In this document: piece after piece, positions 1-7,798 of the stretch
Layout of the letters: each line of letters opens with the position of its first letter
Numbering within the stretch: position 1 is the stretch's first letter
NCBI GenBank assembly: GCA_030588275.1
Contig: JAUUYJ010000051.1
Span: forward strand, 1-11,518
Direction of reading: 5' to 3'
Origin: Candidatus Zixiibacteriota bacterium
GTDB lineage: Bacteria > Zixibacteria > MSB-5A5 > GN15 > JAAZOE01
DNA: 11,518 nucleotides
Made by a program: the position numbers and the translations under genes
Notes under the pieces: generated by a model
Seen by the model: the letters and a program-made list of their open reading frames with translations, nothing else
Told to the model about the DNA's origin: nothing
Database searches by the model: none

Positions 1-1059
1 GAAAACAGATTCAATCGTAAGGTATGGATCGTTCAGTTGTCAGCGTTGCTTGTTTTGGCCGCATGCTTCTATGTACGACTCGATCTTGAGACTAATTTTC
101 TTGGATATCATTATGCGAAACTGTCAGAAAACCCTTTTGCCTTTGATCTGAATAACAACGTCCAATACCGTATTCTGACTCCACTAATTAGTTATTGTTT
201 GGGATTACGCGGCAAATTGATTATCGTAACCAACCTGCTAATAACCGGTATTACAATTGGCACCATCTATTCCTATTTCCGCAATCGCTTTGAACGCCCG
301 GGTGATGCCTTTCTTGCCGTTGTCACGATCAGCTCCTCCCTGGTTATACTGACCTCGATCCATTGCGGCGGATATTGCGACATCCTGACCTATCTGATAA
401 TTTTTCTCATGTGGCAACACCGCTCCAAAAGAATTCTATTTTATAGCCTCTTTTTGTTGGGGCTTTTGAATCGTGAATCAATTCTTTTTCTTATTCCCTG
501 GTTTGCTTACCTGAATCTTCAGGGACAAACAGACAAAAGAGGCAAAAGAGGCAAATATCTGGAACTGCTGGTCGGATTTGGTCTGGCTTTGGTGCTTTAT
601 TATTCTTTTAGGAATTGGGTTGCCTCGGACGCAACGGTCCAGTTCTCTTTAGGCTATTACCTCGAACCCTTAACTCAAAAACCGCTGGGAATGTATCGCA
701 GAACCTTTTTATATCACGGTCTGGGGTTCTTTTCTGTCTTCAAAGCTCTTTGGATTTTCCCTGCTCTCGCCGCCTGGTCATTTTGGAAGGACAATAACAG
801 ATCTGAACTTGTCGGCATGGGACTTTTGCTTTTCTGCTCATATGCGCAACTGCTAATTGCTTATGATACTTCCCGAATGCTTACCCTGTGCTTTATGATT
901 ATGATTATCGCCCTGTGTCACCTCCTGGAAACAAATCGTTCTAACTTCAGGAGATGGGCTTTCTGGGCCGTTGCTTTTAATCTGATGATACCGCAATTGT
1001 ATACTGCCGACAAAATAGTTGAGATCTGGAATTCGTTTTTAACGACTTTTATATCTTGA
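1..1059 (+). CDS. Polytopic membrane protein, GT-C glycosyltransferase-like, 5'-partial
   Basis: The reading frame is open from the first base of the window to a TGA at 1057-1059. No ATG lies in frame near the start, so the gene most likely begins upstream; a TTG at 37 is only a fallback start. The 352 visible residues form about eight to nine hydrophobic helices separated by short basic loops. Recognisable patches, numbered from the first visible codon, are QYRILTPL (55-62) after the first helix, NRES (157-160) at the start of a helix, and YDTSRM (288-293) before the last helices. Such motifs occur in bacterial GT-C-like membrane proteins that use polyprenyl-phosphate sugars, but I cannot name the family. 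It converges on the minus-strand operon ending at 1088. I infer a role in envelope glycan assembly from fold resemblance and from the GT-C/YfhO gene next door. Confidence 0.75.
   Translation, partial: ENRFNRKVWIVQLSALLVLAACFYVRLDLETNFLGYHYAKLSENPFAFDLNNNVQYRILTPLISYCLGLRGKLIIVTNLLITGITIGTIYSYFRNRFERPGDAFLAVVTISSSLVILTSIHCGGYCDILTYLIIFLMWQHRSKRILFYSLFLLGLLNRESILFLIPWFAYLNLQGQTDKRGKRGKYLELLVGFGLALVLYYSFRNWVASDATVQFSLGYYLEPLTQKPLGMYRRTFLYHGLGFFSVFKALWIFPALAAWSFWKDNNRSELVGMGLLLFCSYAQLLIAYDTSRMLTLCFMIMIIALCHLLETNRSNFRRWAFWAVAFNLMIPQLYTADKIVEIWNSFLTTFIS
534..551 (+). repeat. 9-bp tandem duplication inside a coding region
   Basis: CAAAAGAGG occurs twice head to tail and encodes a repeated basic Lys-Arg-Gly triplet in a loop between membrane helices. 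The repeat is a multiple of three, so copy-number change would keep the frame. Confidence 0.6.
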
Positions 1060-1087
1060 AAAATATCATCCTACCCCCGACCAGCAG

Positions 1088-1417
1088 CTATCCTGACTTG
1101 ACACCTCTGGAAAAACATTTCGCTATCATGCTTTGCAATTGTACTGTCAACCGCTTTCTGTTTCGCAGAGCAACAAACCCAAAAGCGAGAAATAAATATC
1201 CGGTAGTCGCAATAGTAACCGAGCGTCCGATAAGGTAATTGGCCGGAATATATTTATAAACGACGGTATGATCTCCCGGCTCCAGCGCCACACCACGAAA
1301 CAGCCCATAGGTCCGAACGATCTCTTTTTCCACTCCATCGACGTATGCATGCCAGTCTTTGTAATAATTGTCGCTTAAGGTAAGTATCTTGGATGTTGAG
1401 CAAACAGCCTGGATCAT
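1088..1417 (-). CDS. Detached C-terminal YfhO domain, after an in-frame stop
   Basis: This segment is in the same frame as the large GT-C/YfhO gene and is separated from it only by TAA (1435-1433) plus five sense codons. Its 109 residues look like the usual C-terminal end of YfhO proteins. There is an extracytoplasmic beta-rich stretch with LSDNYYKDWHAYVDG (residues 14-28), then a YGLFRGVALEPGDHTV patch (37-52), one transmembrane helix (about 64-84) and a basic tail. No Shine-Dalgarno sequence precedes the ATG at 1417, so independent initiation looks weak, although coupling to the stop 15 bases upstream is possible. I read it as the broken-off end of the preceding gene, caused by a nonsense mutation, a sequencing error or recoding. 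It ends at TAG (1090-1088), 28 bases from the end of the convergent gene. Confidence 0.65.
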   Translation of the reverse strand: MIQAVCSTSKILTLSDNYYKDWHAYVDGVEKEIVRTYGLFRGVALEPGDHTVVYKYIPANYLIGRSVTIATTGYLFLAFGFVALRNRKRLTVQLQSMIAKCFSRGVKSG

Positions 1418-1432
1418 AATTGAGTCGGTCGA

Positions 1433-4400
1433 TTAATATGCTATCCAGGCGGTGTCGCTCGGTGCAAATGATCGATCGATCTCTATCTCAGGCTCGCGAT
1501 CGAGGTATGTAATATTGCGCAAATCGTCGCTTCCATAACAGATTAAATGATTGATCGAATCAATATCGGGGATGACTTTATATTCGCCCACAAGATAGGT
1601 TCGAGGAAAACAAAGTTTGTTTTCAACAACCCGCTTGTTACCAAAGTCAGCCACCAACTCAAGGTTCCCCTCACCATAATCCATTGAAGCGATATCGGTG
1701 CTGTGCCAGATCATAATATATTTGGTTCCGACCAACGATGTAAAGCGGTAGTTGCGATACATCTTCTGCTTTCCCCCGCCATAAAAAAGCGTCTTGTTGT
1801 AGTCCGATAATTGATTTCCATGGCCACCAAAAAAATTGGGAATACCGTGAAAATACATGTGGATCGAGGCTTCATTCATGGTATATCCACAAACTCGATA
1901 ATTGCCCCGATTCTCATTTAACCATTGAAACATCGGTGTGTAAGCATACTCAGCCCGGTAATCAATCGTCCTGATAAACCGATCCGAGAACCGGATACCA
2001 TCAACCATCGTAATAAGTGGGAGCAGAAGAAGCAAACTGTATCCGATTTTTTTCGCTGATGAGAAACGAACAATAAGTGAGACCAAAACCGACCAGCCAA
2101 AGGCAACCCAAAATCCGAACGCCATGCTTCCAAAATTAGATTTGGCTATTTCAAACTTCGCCTCATTACCAAAAAGATCGGTCGAGAAATATTTGAGATA
2201 ATAATAATGGGTACCCTCCGGCTTAAATGTATAACCCAGCGCACCAATCAGTAGTAAAACCGAGAGTAAAGATAAAACAATCGTTCCCAGCTTGGGCCAG
2301 TTCAGATTCCCCTCTTTGCTTCGATCTAATAATGCCTGAAGTCCCATTCCGGCCAACATCGAAACGGAAAAACTGAACAAAAAGGAGATCATTGATGGTG
2401 CCCGAGTTGAACGAATCAACGGAATATATTTGTAGCATAGTTTGAAAAACAGTGTGTGATCTCCCATCGCGTACAAAAACGAGCCAAACGCCACAGCACC
2501 AAAAAAATATCTTTTCCGACCACGATAATAAAACAAGCCGATCATTCCCATCAAAAGCGGGATCAGCCCAACATATTCAGAGTTGTCCTTGAAAGCATTT
2601 CGTCCCCAGTATTTTTTATCATGCCCTTTCAAATCATCATACCCACAAAATTCAGGGACGATCATGGAGATCGCCTCCTCCTGATGCAATGACCACGAAA
2701 CCGAAAAGCTGTATTTTTTTTTGTACTCAGAACGTAACGAATCATTTTGGGTGTACATAAACCCGGGATACATCTGAATGGCCGAGATCATCACCCCGAT
2801 CAAAACAGCATAAACGGTAAAACATCCCGGTGCCGCCAATCCGCCAACAGACCTGGTTCTTGCATACTGTCCAATCAATTTGTAAATCGTATAGAGGGCC
2901 AAAACCCAGAGTGAAAAATAAGCCAACTGCACATGAGGGGTCAGAATAATTATTCCGATAACACCCCCAAGCAGGCTGAAATTCAGAAATCGATTACGAT
3001 CAAAGCCGCGATCAGAAAAATAGATCAAGAGCGGAAAAAGTGCCGTCACATACATTTTACCGTCGTTGCCAGCGGCAATCTGGCCATTCAGCCAACCAGA
3101 GAACATATAGGCAATGCCAACCAATGTCGCCGCAAGCTTAGACAGTTTTAACTGGCGCGCCGTCATGTAAGCAAATATTCCCGCCAGCCAAACATGCAGA
3201 ATCAGGGTATAGCCAATAGACCGAAAGATAGAACCAAAATATTTCAGAAAGGATAAGGGATAGAATATGTCACCATGAAAGGCATCAATATATGGCATGC
3301 CGCAGTAGATCAGATTGTTCCATTTCGGAATAGAGCCAAACTCCCAGACATGTTCAACCAGAAAGGATCTGAAAAAATATCCGGCCTCCAACATATCCGA
3401 ACCGGCCAATACAGCATTGGCAAATATGAATTTTCGGTAAAGTACAATAAGCCCCAGACCAGTCATAAGCATAAATAACAAACTATACCATCGGTACCGA
3501 TCCGGATTGCAATAGCGATTGATAAACGCCAGACGACCGGTCTGTTGCCACACCTTGACCTTTATCAGGCTCTTAATAAAAGTATATATTTCAAATCTTT
3601 TAATAATAGGAACTACCACCCGGCCCACCAGCTTCGCCACAAGGACCAAAAATGAGGCATGCAATATTGACCAGGCAATCTGCCCCGGATAAAACAGGCG
3701 CGATCCTTGCCATTGAGTAACACCAATCAGGAGTGCATAATAAACAAATACTGACGCCAGAAAAATAGCCGCTTTGAAACGACCGAAAACAATTAGAAAC
3801 AAAAAGCCAACTATGCTATAATAAAATACAGCATGCCTCCCAAACGTCTTGAACAGAGATCTCTGCGCTTCAACTATCGGAACCCAATGATTGGGCAGTT
3901 GGCTTCGATGCAATTCATTCACCGCATTGAGATTTTCCCAGATCAAATCCTTGTACTTAGTAAAAAACTTCACCGGATATTTGCCCATCACCTCACGCGA
4001 AACCTCAGCGTTCAATTTGTAAACATCAATTTGATTCAGATCGGATAGGCCGGTTTTTTTCTTGTACGCCTCGCCCCAACTACTGCGCAGTTCACCATAA
4101 TCCCGACCCTCTTCTTCAGCTTGCACCATCGCAGCAATATTGGCTGGGCCGCCTGATGATGCGGTCGTCATTAGTGCATAATCATGGTAATAGAAATTTC
4201 TTCCGAACCATAAGGAGATAACAATCAAAGCGATCAGCGGTCCCCAATAAGCAATTTTCAGGAGCTTAACCCGATCCTTGATTCTCCATCCGATTTCTTT
4301 TCCAAGCGGTAAAATAAAAATGAATGCGACCATTAAAAACGGCCAGAACTGCCCAATTGATCGGACCAGAACCGCCGCTCCAATCAACAACCCGGAGAAA

Positions 4401-4954
4401 ATAAAACAGTTTTTTCGATGATCCCTCAAACCAATAACAAACAGCACGTTCCCAAAGAGAAACAGAAAGAAAAATAGCGCATCGGAGAGTATGTAGTTGG
4501 ATAACGAAACTGATGTAAATGAGGTTGCCGCAAACAGTCCAGCCAAATATCCGATCACTTTGGAACCGGTCAGCTCCTTGCCCAGCTTATAAAGAAGCAG
4601 ACAACCAAGACTACTCAGGATGATTTGAATAATTATGACCGGCATCGGCTGTAGGCCAAAAATCAAAAAGCAAACCCCAAGAAATAATCCATAACCAGGA
4701 CCGAAAATCAAGATCGCCCCTTCATCGATTATATTGAAGTTGGAAAAACCGATACCGATATTGACATACCTGACCGTATCGGGAGCCAGGCTAAGAAGCA
4801 CATCAACCCCAATCTGATCCAGCATCATATCCAAATGTATAAATCGAATTACACAGGCAACCACAAACAGCAGAATCAGATCATAGCGAGAAAGATACCG
4901 CTTTAGAAAACTTGTTGTATTTTGCCAATACTGGAGATAAACCATCTTGCCCAC
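1433..4954 (-). CDS. Fused GT-C (PMT/ArnT-like) and YfhO membrane glycosyltransferase, truncated at C-terminus
   Basis: This 1173-residue polytopic protein has two modules. Residues 1 to about 450 resemble GT39/ArnT-type GT-C transferases: a first helix, a loop with Asp-Thr (59-60) as candidate catalytic acid, FGPGYGLFLG (84-93), a YILSDALFF helix (154-162) and a QGSRLFYPGQ loop (416-425). Residues from about 485 to the end are a YfhO module: AGSDMLEAGYFF (517-528), IPKWNNLIYCGMPY (542-555), GDIFYP (561-566), then helices and a long extracytoplasmic part. Bacillus subtilis YfhO glycosylates lipoteichoic acid from a lipid-linked sugar, so transfer of sugars outside the membrane is a reasonable inference; donor and acceptor are unknown. 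The start is GTG at 4954, three bases after the symporter stop, giving tandem stops TGA-TAA between them; an ATG at 4945 is an alternative. Neither has a strong ribosome site, suggesting coupling. The TAA at 1435-1433 cuts off the conserved last domain. Confidence 0.85.
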   Translation of the reverse strand: MGKMVYLQYWQNTTSFLKRYLSRYDLILLFVVACVIRFIHLDMMLDQIGVDVLLSLAPDTVRYVNIGIGFSNFNIIDEGAILIFGPGYGLFLGVCFLIFGLQPMPVIIIQIILSSLGCLLLYKLGKELTGSKVIGYLAGLFAATSFTSVSLSNYILSDALFFFLFLFGNVLFVIGLRDHRKNCFIFSGLLIGAAVLVRSIGQFWPFLMVAFIFILPLGKEIGWRIKDRVKLLKIAYWGPLIALIVISLWFGRNFYYHDYALMTTASSGGPANIAAMVQAEEEGRDYGELRSSWGEAYKKKTGLSDLNQIDVYKLNAEVSREVMGKYPVKFFTKYKDLIWENLNAVNELHRSQLPNHWVPIVEAQRSLFKTFGRHAVFYYSIVGFLFLIVFGRFKAAIFLASVFVYYALLIGVTQWQGSRLFYPGQIAWSILHASFLVLVAKLVGRVVVPIIKRFEIYTFIKSLIKVKVWQQTGRLAFINRYCNPDRYRWYSLLFMLMTGLGLIVLYRKFIFANAVLAGSDMLEAGYFFRSFLVEHVWEFGSIPKWNNLIYCGMPYIDAFHGDIFYPLSFLKYFGSIFRSIGYTLILHVWLAGIFAYMTARQLKLSKLAATLVGIAYMFSGWLNGQIAAGNDGKMYVTALFPLLIYFSDRGFDRNRFLNFSLLGGVIGIIILTPHVQLAYFSLWVLALYTIYKLIGQYARTRSVGGLAAPGCFTVYAVLIGVMISAIQMYPGFMYTQNDSLRSEYKKKYSFSVSWSLHQEEAISMIVPEFCGYDDLKGHDKKYWGRNAFKDNSEYVGLIPLLMGMIGLFYYRGRKRYFFGAVAFGSFLYAMGDHTLFFKLCYKYIPLIRSTRAPSMISFLFSFSVSMLAGMGLQALLDRSKEGNLNWPKLGTIVLSLLSVLLLIGALGYTFKPEGTHYYYLKYFSTDLFGNEAKFEIAKSNFGSMAFGFWVAFGWSVLVSLIVRFSSAKKIGYSLLLLLPLITMVDGIRFSDRFIRTIDYRAEYAYTPMFQWLNENRGNYRVCGYTMNEASIHMYFHGIPNFFGGHGNQLSDYNKTLFYGGGKQKMYRNYRFTSLVGTKYIMIWHSTDIASMDYGEGNLELVADFGNKRVVENKLCFPRTYLVGEYKVIPDIDSINHLICYGSDDLRNITYLDREPEIEIDRSFAPSDTAWIAY

Positions 4955-4957
4955 TTA

Positions 4958-6412
4958 TCAGGACTCATTTTTCTGCGTCAGCAAGCTAACCAGTACACAG
5001 GTTAATAAGGCCAGAATAAAGGCCGGGACGATCTCAAACATTACCGCTTTTAAATCCGGTATAAAAGGCCAAATAGCTTTTAACTCCGGCGTCAAACGCC
5101 AGACAACGGTCACGAAAGTACCGACAATCATTCCAGATAGAACTCCAGCCCGAGTCGTCTTCTTCCACCACAGCGTCAAAAGTAATGTCGGTCCAAACGA
5201 AGCACCCAACCCGGACCAGGCAAAACCGACCATTTCAAAAACCAACTGTTCGGAATAAACGGCAATGATAAAAGCGACAACTCCCACAGCAAGTGTCATG
5301 ATGCGTGAGATAAACACTAACTGCTTCTGCTCGGCTTCTTTATTCAACAGACAATGATAAATATCCTCAGTCAATGCCGAGGTTGTTACCAAAAGCTGAC
5401 TATCGGCGGTTGACATCATCGCCGCTAATGCACCAGCTATCAGGATTCCTGCCAACCATCCGGGTAGCAGGGTAATAGCCATCTGCGGCATAATTTTTTC
5501 CGAATCGGCAATAACGATAGCATCGTTAGCCAAAAGAACCGCTCCAAAAAGACCGATAAACATCGCTCCCCAAAAAGCCAGAACCGCCCAGCTGATCCCA
5601 ATCGCCGCTCCCTTGCGCAGATCGTCCGGGTTTTTAATCGCCATAAAGCGGGTCAAAAGATGCGGCATCCCCATATATCCCAATCCCCAGGCCAAGCCAG
5701 AGATAACTGCCAAGCCGGCTGTTATCCCGGTTTTACCTCCAAGAATATCGAGGTGCCCCGGTTTCATCTCAGAAATCGCTCCGATAGCGTTATCCCACCC
5801 ACCTAATTCATACATCGCCGCCAAGGGCAGGATAACCAGCGTCCCAACCATCAGGATCGCTTGTACAAAGTCGGTCCAGGCAACGGCAAAAAACCCACCC
5901 ATCAAGGTGTAAAAAACGATAATCCCGCCACCGATCATCATCGCCTGTATTTTTGTCACCGGCAAAAAAAGAGAAAACAGGATACTCGCTCCAGACAGTT
6001 GGGCGCAGACATAAAAGGTGAAAAAGAAAGTAATAATCAGGCTGGAAAAAATTCTTAAGGAATGCGAATCATCGCTGAAGCGCCGCTCGAGAAAATCGGG
6101 CAGAGTCAAGGCATTATACTTGGCGGTCGCCAGACGCAAGCGACGAGCCATCACCAACCATGAAAAAAGGATGCCTGAAGTACAACCGATTGCTACCCAG
6201 AGTGACACCAAACCTTTCGCAAACAGCGCTCCCGGCAGGCCTAATAAAAGCCAGGCAGATTCGCCTGAAGCCCGCTCAGAAAGAGTGACTACCCAGGTTC
6301 CCAGCTTTCGCCCGGCCAAAAGAAAATCACCCATCGTTTTGTTAAACCGAAACGACCAGATGGCAATACCGATTAGAAACAGAAGATAAATTACCAACCC
6401 GGTATAAATCAC
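4958..6412 (-). CDS. putP: Sodium/solute symporter of the SSS family, PutP-like
   Basis: The 484-residue protein is close to the length of Escherichia coli PutP (502) and has the LeuT-like set of about 13 helices. Family patches are AGRKLGTWVVTLS (33-45), SAWLLLGLPGALF (52-64), FAVAWTDFVQA (175-185), SGLAWGLGYMGMPHLLTRFM (238-257), MMSTADSQLLV (332-342) with the Ser-Thr pair that in PutP contributes to the Na2 site, and WSGLGASFGPTLLLTLWW (399-416). The PutP aspartate in ASDMSGW is replaced: the region reads ASGESAW (48-54). Proline is the likely substrate by resemblance, but it could be another carboxylate or amino acid. The GTG start (6412-6410) overlaps the stop of the small upstream gene in a GTGA junction, and GAGGA (6423-6419) sits six bases upstream, so translation is probably coupled. 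The downstream glycosyltransferase gene follows after three bases. Confidence 0.9.
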   Translation of the reverse strand: MIYTGLVIYLLFLIGIAIWSFRFNKTMGDFLLAGRKLGTWVVTLSERASGESAWLLLGLPGALFAKGLVSLWVAIGCTSGILFSWLVMARRLRLATAKYNALTLPDFLERRFSDDSHSLRIFSSLIITFFFTFYVCAQLSGASILFSLFLPVTKIQAMMIGGGIIVFYTLMGGFFAVAWTDFVQAILMVGTLVILPLAAMYELGGWDNAIGAISEMKPGHLDILGGKTGITAGLAVISGLAWGLGYMGMPHLLTRFMAIKNPDDLRKGAAIGISWAVLAFWGAMFIGLFGAVLLANDAIVIADSEKIMPQMAITLLPGWLAGILIAGALAAMMSTADSQLLVTTSALTEDIYHCLLNKEAEQKQLVFISRIMTLAVGVVAFIIAVYSEQLVFEMVGFAWSGLGASFGPTLLLTLWWKKTTRAGVLSGMIVGTFVTVVWRLTPELKAIWPFIPDLKAVMFEIVPAFILALLTCVLVSLLTQKNES

Positions 6413-6522
6413 AGGATGTCCTCTGCTTGCCCACCCGATTTACTTGCCGCGTAGAAAACGAAACCGATAATTACCAAAATTACAGGTGGCACAAACAGCC
6501 AGAAATAGGTCCAGAAACTCAT
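6409..6522 (-). CDS. 37-residue single-helix membrane protein, likely symporter accessory subunit
   Basis: This short gene sits in what would otherwise be a gap. ATG at 6522 is preceded by GGGGGA (6533-6528) five bases upstream, and the frame ends at TGA 6411-6409. It encodes 37 residues: an aromatic N-terminus starting MSFWTYFWLF, a hydrophobic helix to about residue 26 with a Pro-Pro pair at 12-13, and a polar tail ending GGQAEDIL. One transmembrane helix with the N-terminus outside and C-terminus in the cytoplasm would be expected. Its stop overlaps the symporter start by four bases, and it begins 16 bases after the preceding gene, so it is embedded in the operon. Small one-helix partners encoded directly before sodium symporters are known for SSS and NSS carriers; that role is my inference from position and topology. 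The shape also resembles CcoQ-like small subunits, but no oxidase is nearby. Confidence 0.75.
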   Translation of the reverse strand: MSFWTYFWLFVPPVILVIIGFVFYAASKSGGQAEDIL

Positions 6523-6538
6523 TAAAATCCCCCGCGCT

Positions 6539-7696
6539 TTAGGAACTCAGATTTTCACCAGACGTATCATCTGACCCGTCTTTTGTACTTTTATAGGGAG
6601 GGTTGGCATAATCTTCATGCGAAACCAACGGTTTTTCGTCAGCAATAAAATAATCATCCTTCATCCGCCGGATAACCGCATACCCCCGGGCCATCCCGGT
6701 GGATATCACCGCTGTCATATACCCCAAAAGAGCAAAGAAAATCACGCATAATGAGACAGCCAATATAATCCCGCCAATGGTACTGTCACCTCGAAATCCG
6801 GAATGGATATTGAAACCAAAATCAAGACCAGGAATCGGATGCGTCATAAAAGAGACCAACCTGGAATTTATCGGCAATATATTGAAAGCATTATTAAACA
6901 GTGTTTCAATCGGCTCGCCGCCGCCATGCACCAAAATTACCCGAGAAAAAATAACCGTTTGATAAACAAAATAGGTCAACACAAAAGCGGATAACTTGGC
7001 CAGAATTGTGGTGACGATCAGGTACCAGACAAACCTTAGCGGTTGCTTGATAACAATCGAAAAAAGCTGAAGCAAAGCACCAAAAATCTCTTTTTCTTTC
7101 TGGGCGGCGATAATAATCGGCAAAAGAATAACACCGCAGAGCGCAATAACCATGACAAACAGGGTCAAAAGCAGAGTCAAAAAAATCGGCACGATATAAA
7201 ACAGGGCGACCAGAATATCTCCGACGACCGGAACCCGCCCCAACAGACCGATCAACAAAATCAATACATAGATAAAGGCGACAAACGATAACATCGAAAT
7301 AAAACAACCGAGCAAAGTCGGAATGCGACCAATCGTAAATCGGATCGCATCAAAAACGGAGAAAAAGTAATCTCCCCTGATCTCCTCGAAATTGATTATT
7401 GCCACCGCCATAATCGCCAGCGCAAAGCAGAATAACCCTCCGACCAGACCGAGTCCGAAAATAATTTTGGCCGTTATCGCATTGAAAGCAAAGAACTTGA
7501 AGGGAAAGAAACCGTAGTTACCCCAAATATAATCAACCCCGCCCCCATCGGTAATAAGGGCCAGATAGGTCATAAAAGAATAGACCAAATAACCGGATAT
7601 CAGAAACAGAGTTGCCGCCCCAATTGACTTAAGTGACAACGCCTTACCGGGGGAGGTCAGGACCGAACGGATATCATGACAGAAGGGCTCTTTCAC
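6539..7696 (-). CDS. Polytopic membrane protein of unknown function
   Basis: I do not recognise a named family. The 385 residues begin with a cytoplasmic stretch containing RSVLTSPGKALSL (10-22), a pattern seen at the start of Yip1-like and similar membrane proteins. About six hydrophobic segments follow, near 25-47, 76-101, 127-151, 160-197, 222-248 and 306-332. Two polar loops contain glycine-rich or aromatic sequence (50-72 and 252-304). The last about 50 residues are hydrophilic and acidic, with a Ser/Asp/Gly-rich end. The start is GTG at 7696, with no Shine-Dalgarno site; a good promoter lies only ten bases upstream. It is the first gene of the operon with the small protein, the symporter and the glycosyltransferase. 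An integral membrane, non-enzymatic or transport-linked role is the most that can be said. Confidence 0.75.
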   Translation of the reverse strand: MKEPFCHDIRSVLTSPGKALSLKSIGAATLFLISGYLVYSFMTYLALITDGGGVDYIWGNYGFFPFKFFAFNAITAKIIFGLGLVGGLFCFALAIMAVAIINFEEIRGDYFFSVFDAIRFTIGRIPTLLGCFISMLSFVAFIYVLILLIGLLGRVPVVGDILVALFYIVPIFLTLLLTLFVMVIALCGVILLPIIIAAQKEKEIFGALLQLFSIVIKQPLRFVWYLIVTTILAKLSAFVLTYFVYQTVIFSRVILVHGGGEPIETLFNNAFNILPINSRLVSFMTHPIPGLDFGFNIHSGFRGDSTIGGIILAVSLCVIFFALLGYMTAVISTGMARGYAVIRRMKDDYFIADEKPLVSHEDYANPPYKSTKDGSDDTSGENLSS

Positions 7697-7705
7697 AGTA
7701 TAAAT

Positions 7706-7738
7706 ATGGTATCAGACCGGACAGAATTAGTCAAGCAA
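7706..7738 (-). promoter_or_regulatory. Sigma70-like promoter with extended -10 for the membrane-protein/symporter operon
   Basis: On the minus strand TTGACT (7734-7729) and TACCAT (7711-7706) are separated by exactly 17 bases. A TG one base before the -10 (7714-7713) makes it an extended -10 element. Transcription would start near 7699, only about three bases before the GTG at 7696, implying an essentially leaderless message unless translation starts further in. Confidence 0.6.
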
Positions 7739-7749
7739 AAATCCAACCC

Positions 7750-7776
7750 TAAAGCAGATCGGAATGCGACCGATAA
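7750..7776 (+). promoter_or_regulatory. Sigma28 (FliA)-type promoter
   Basis: TAAA (7750-7753), then 15 bases, then ACCGATAA (7769-7776). The flagellar late-gene consensus is TAAA-N15-GCCGATAA, so the match has one mismatch and exact spacing. It points at the HAMP protein gene starting at 7799, with its ribosome site AAAGGAG at 7782-7788. Confidence 0.65.
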
Positions 7777-7798
7777 ATTATAAAGGAGAAAAAAAGTT

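Noticed and set aside
4947..6389. Several plus-strand frames opposite the symporter
   Set aside because: Basic, Pro/Lys-rich antisense shadows of a well-conserved transporter; no ribosome sites or domains.
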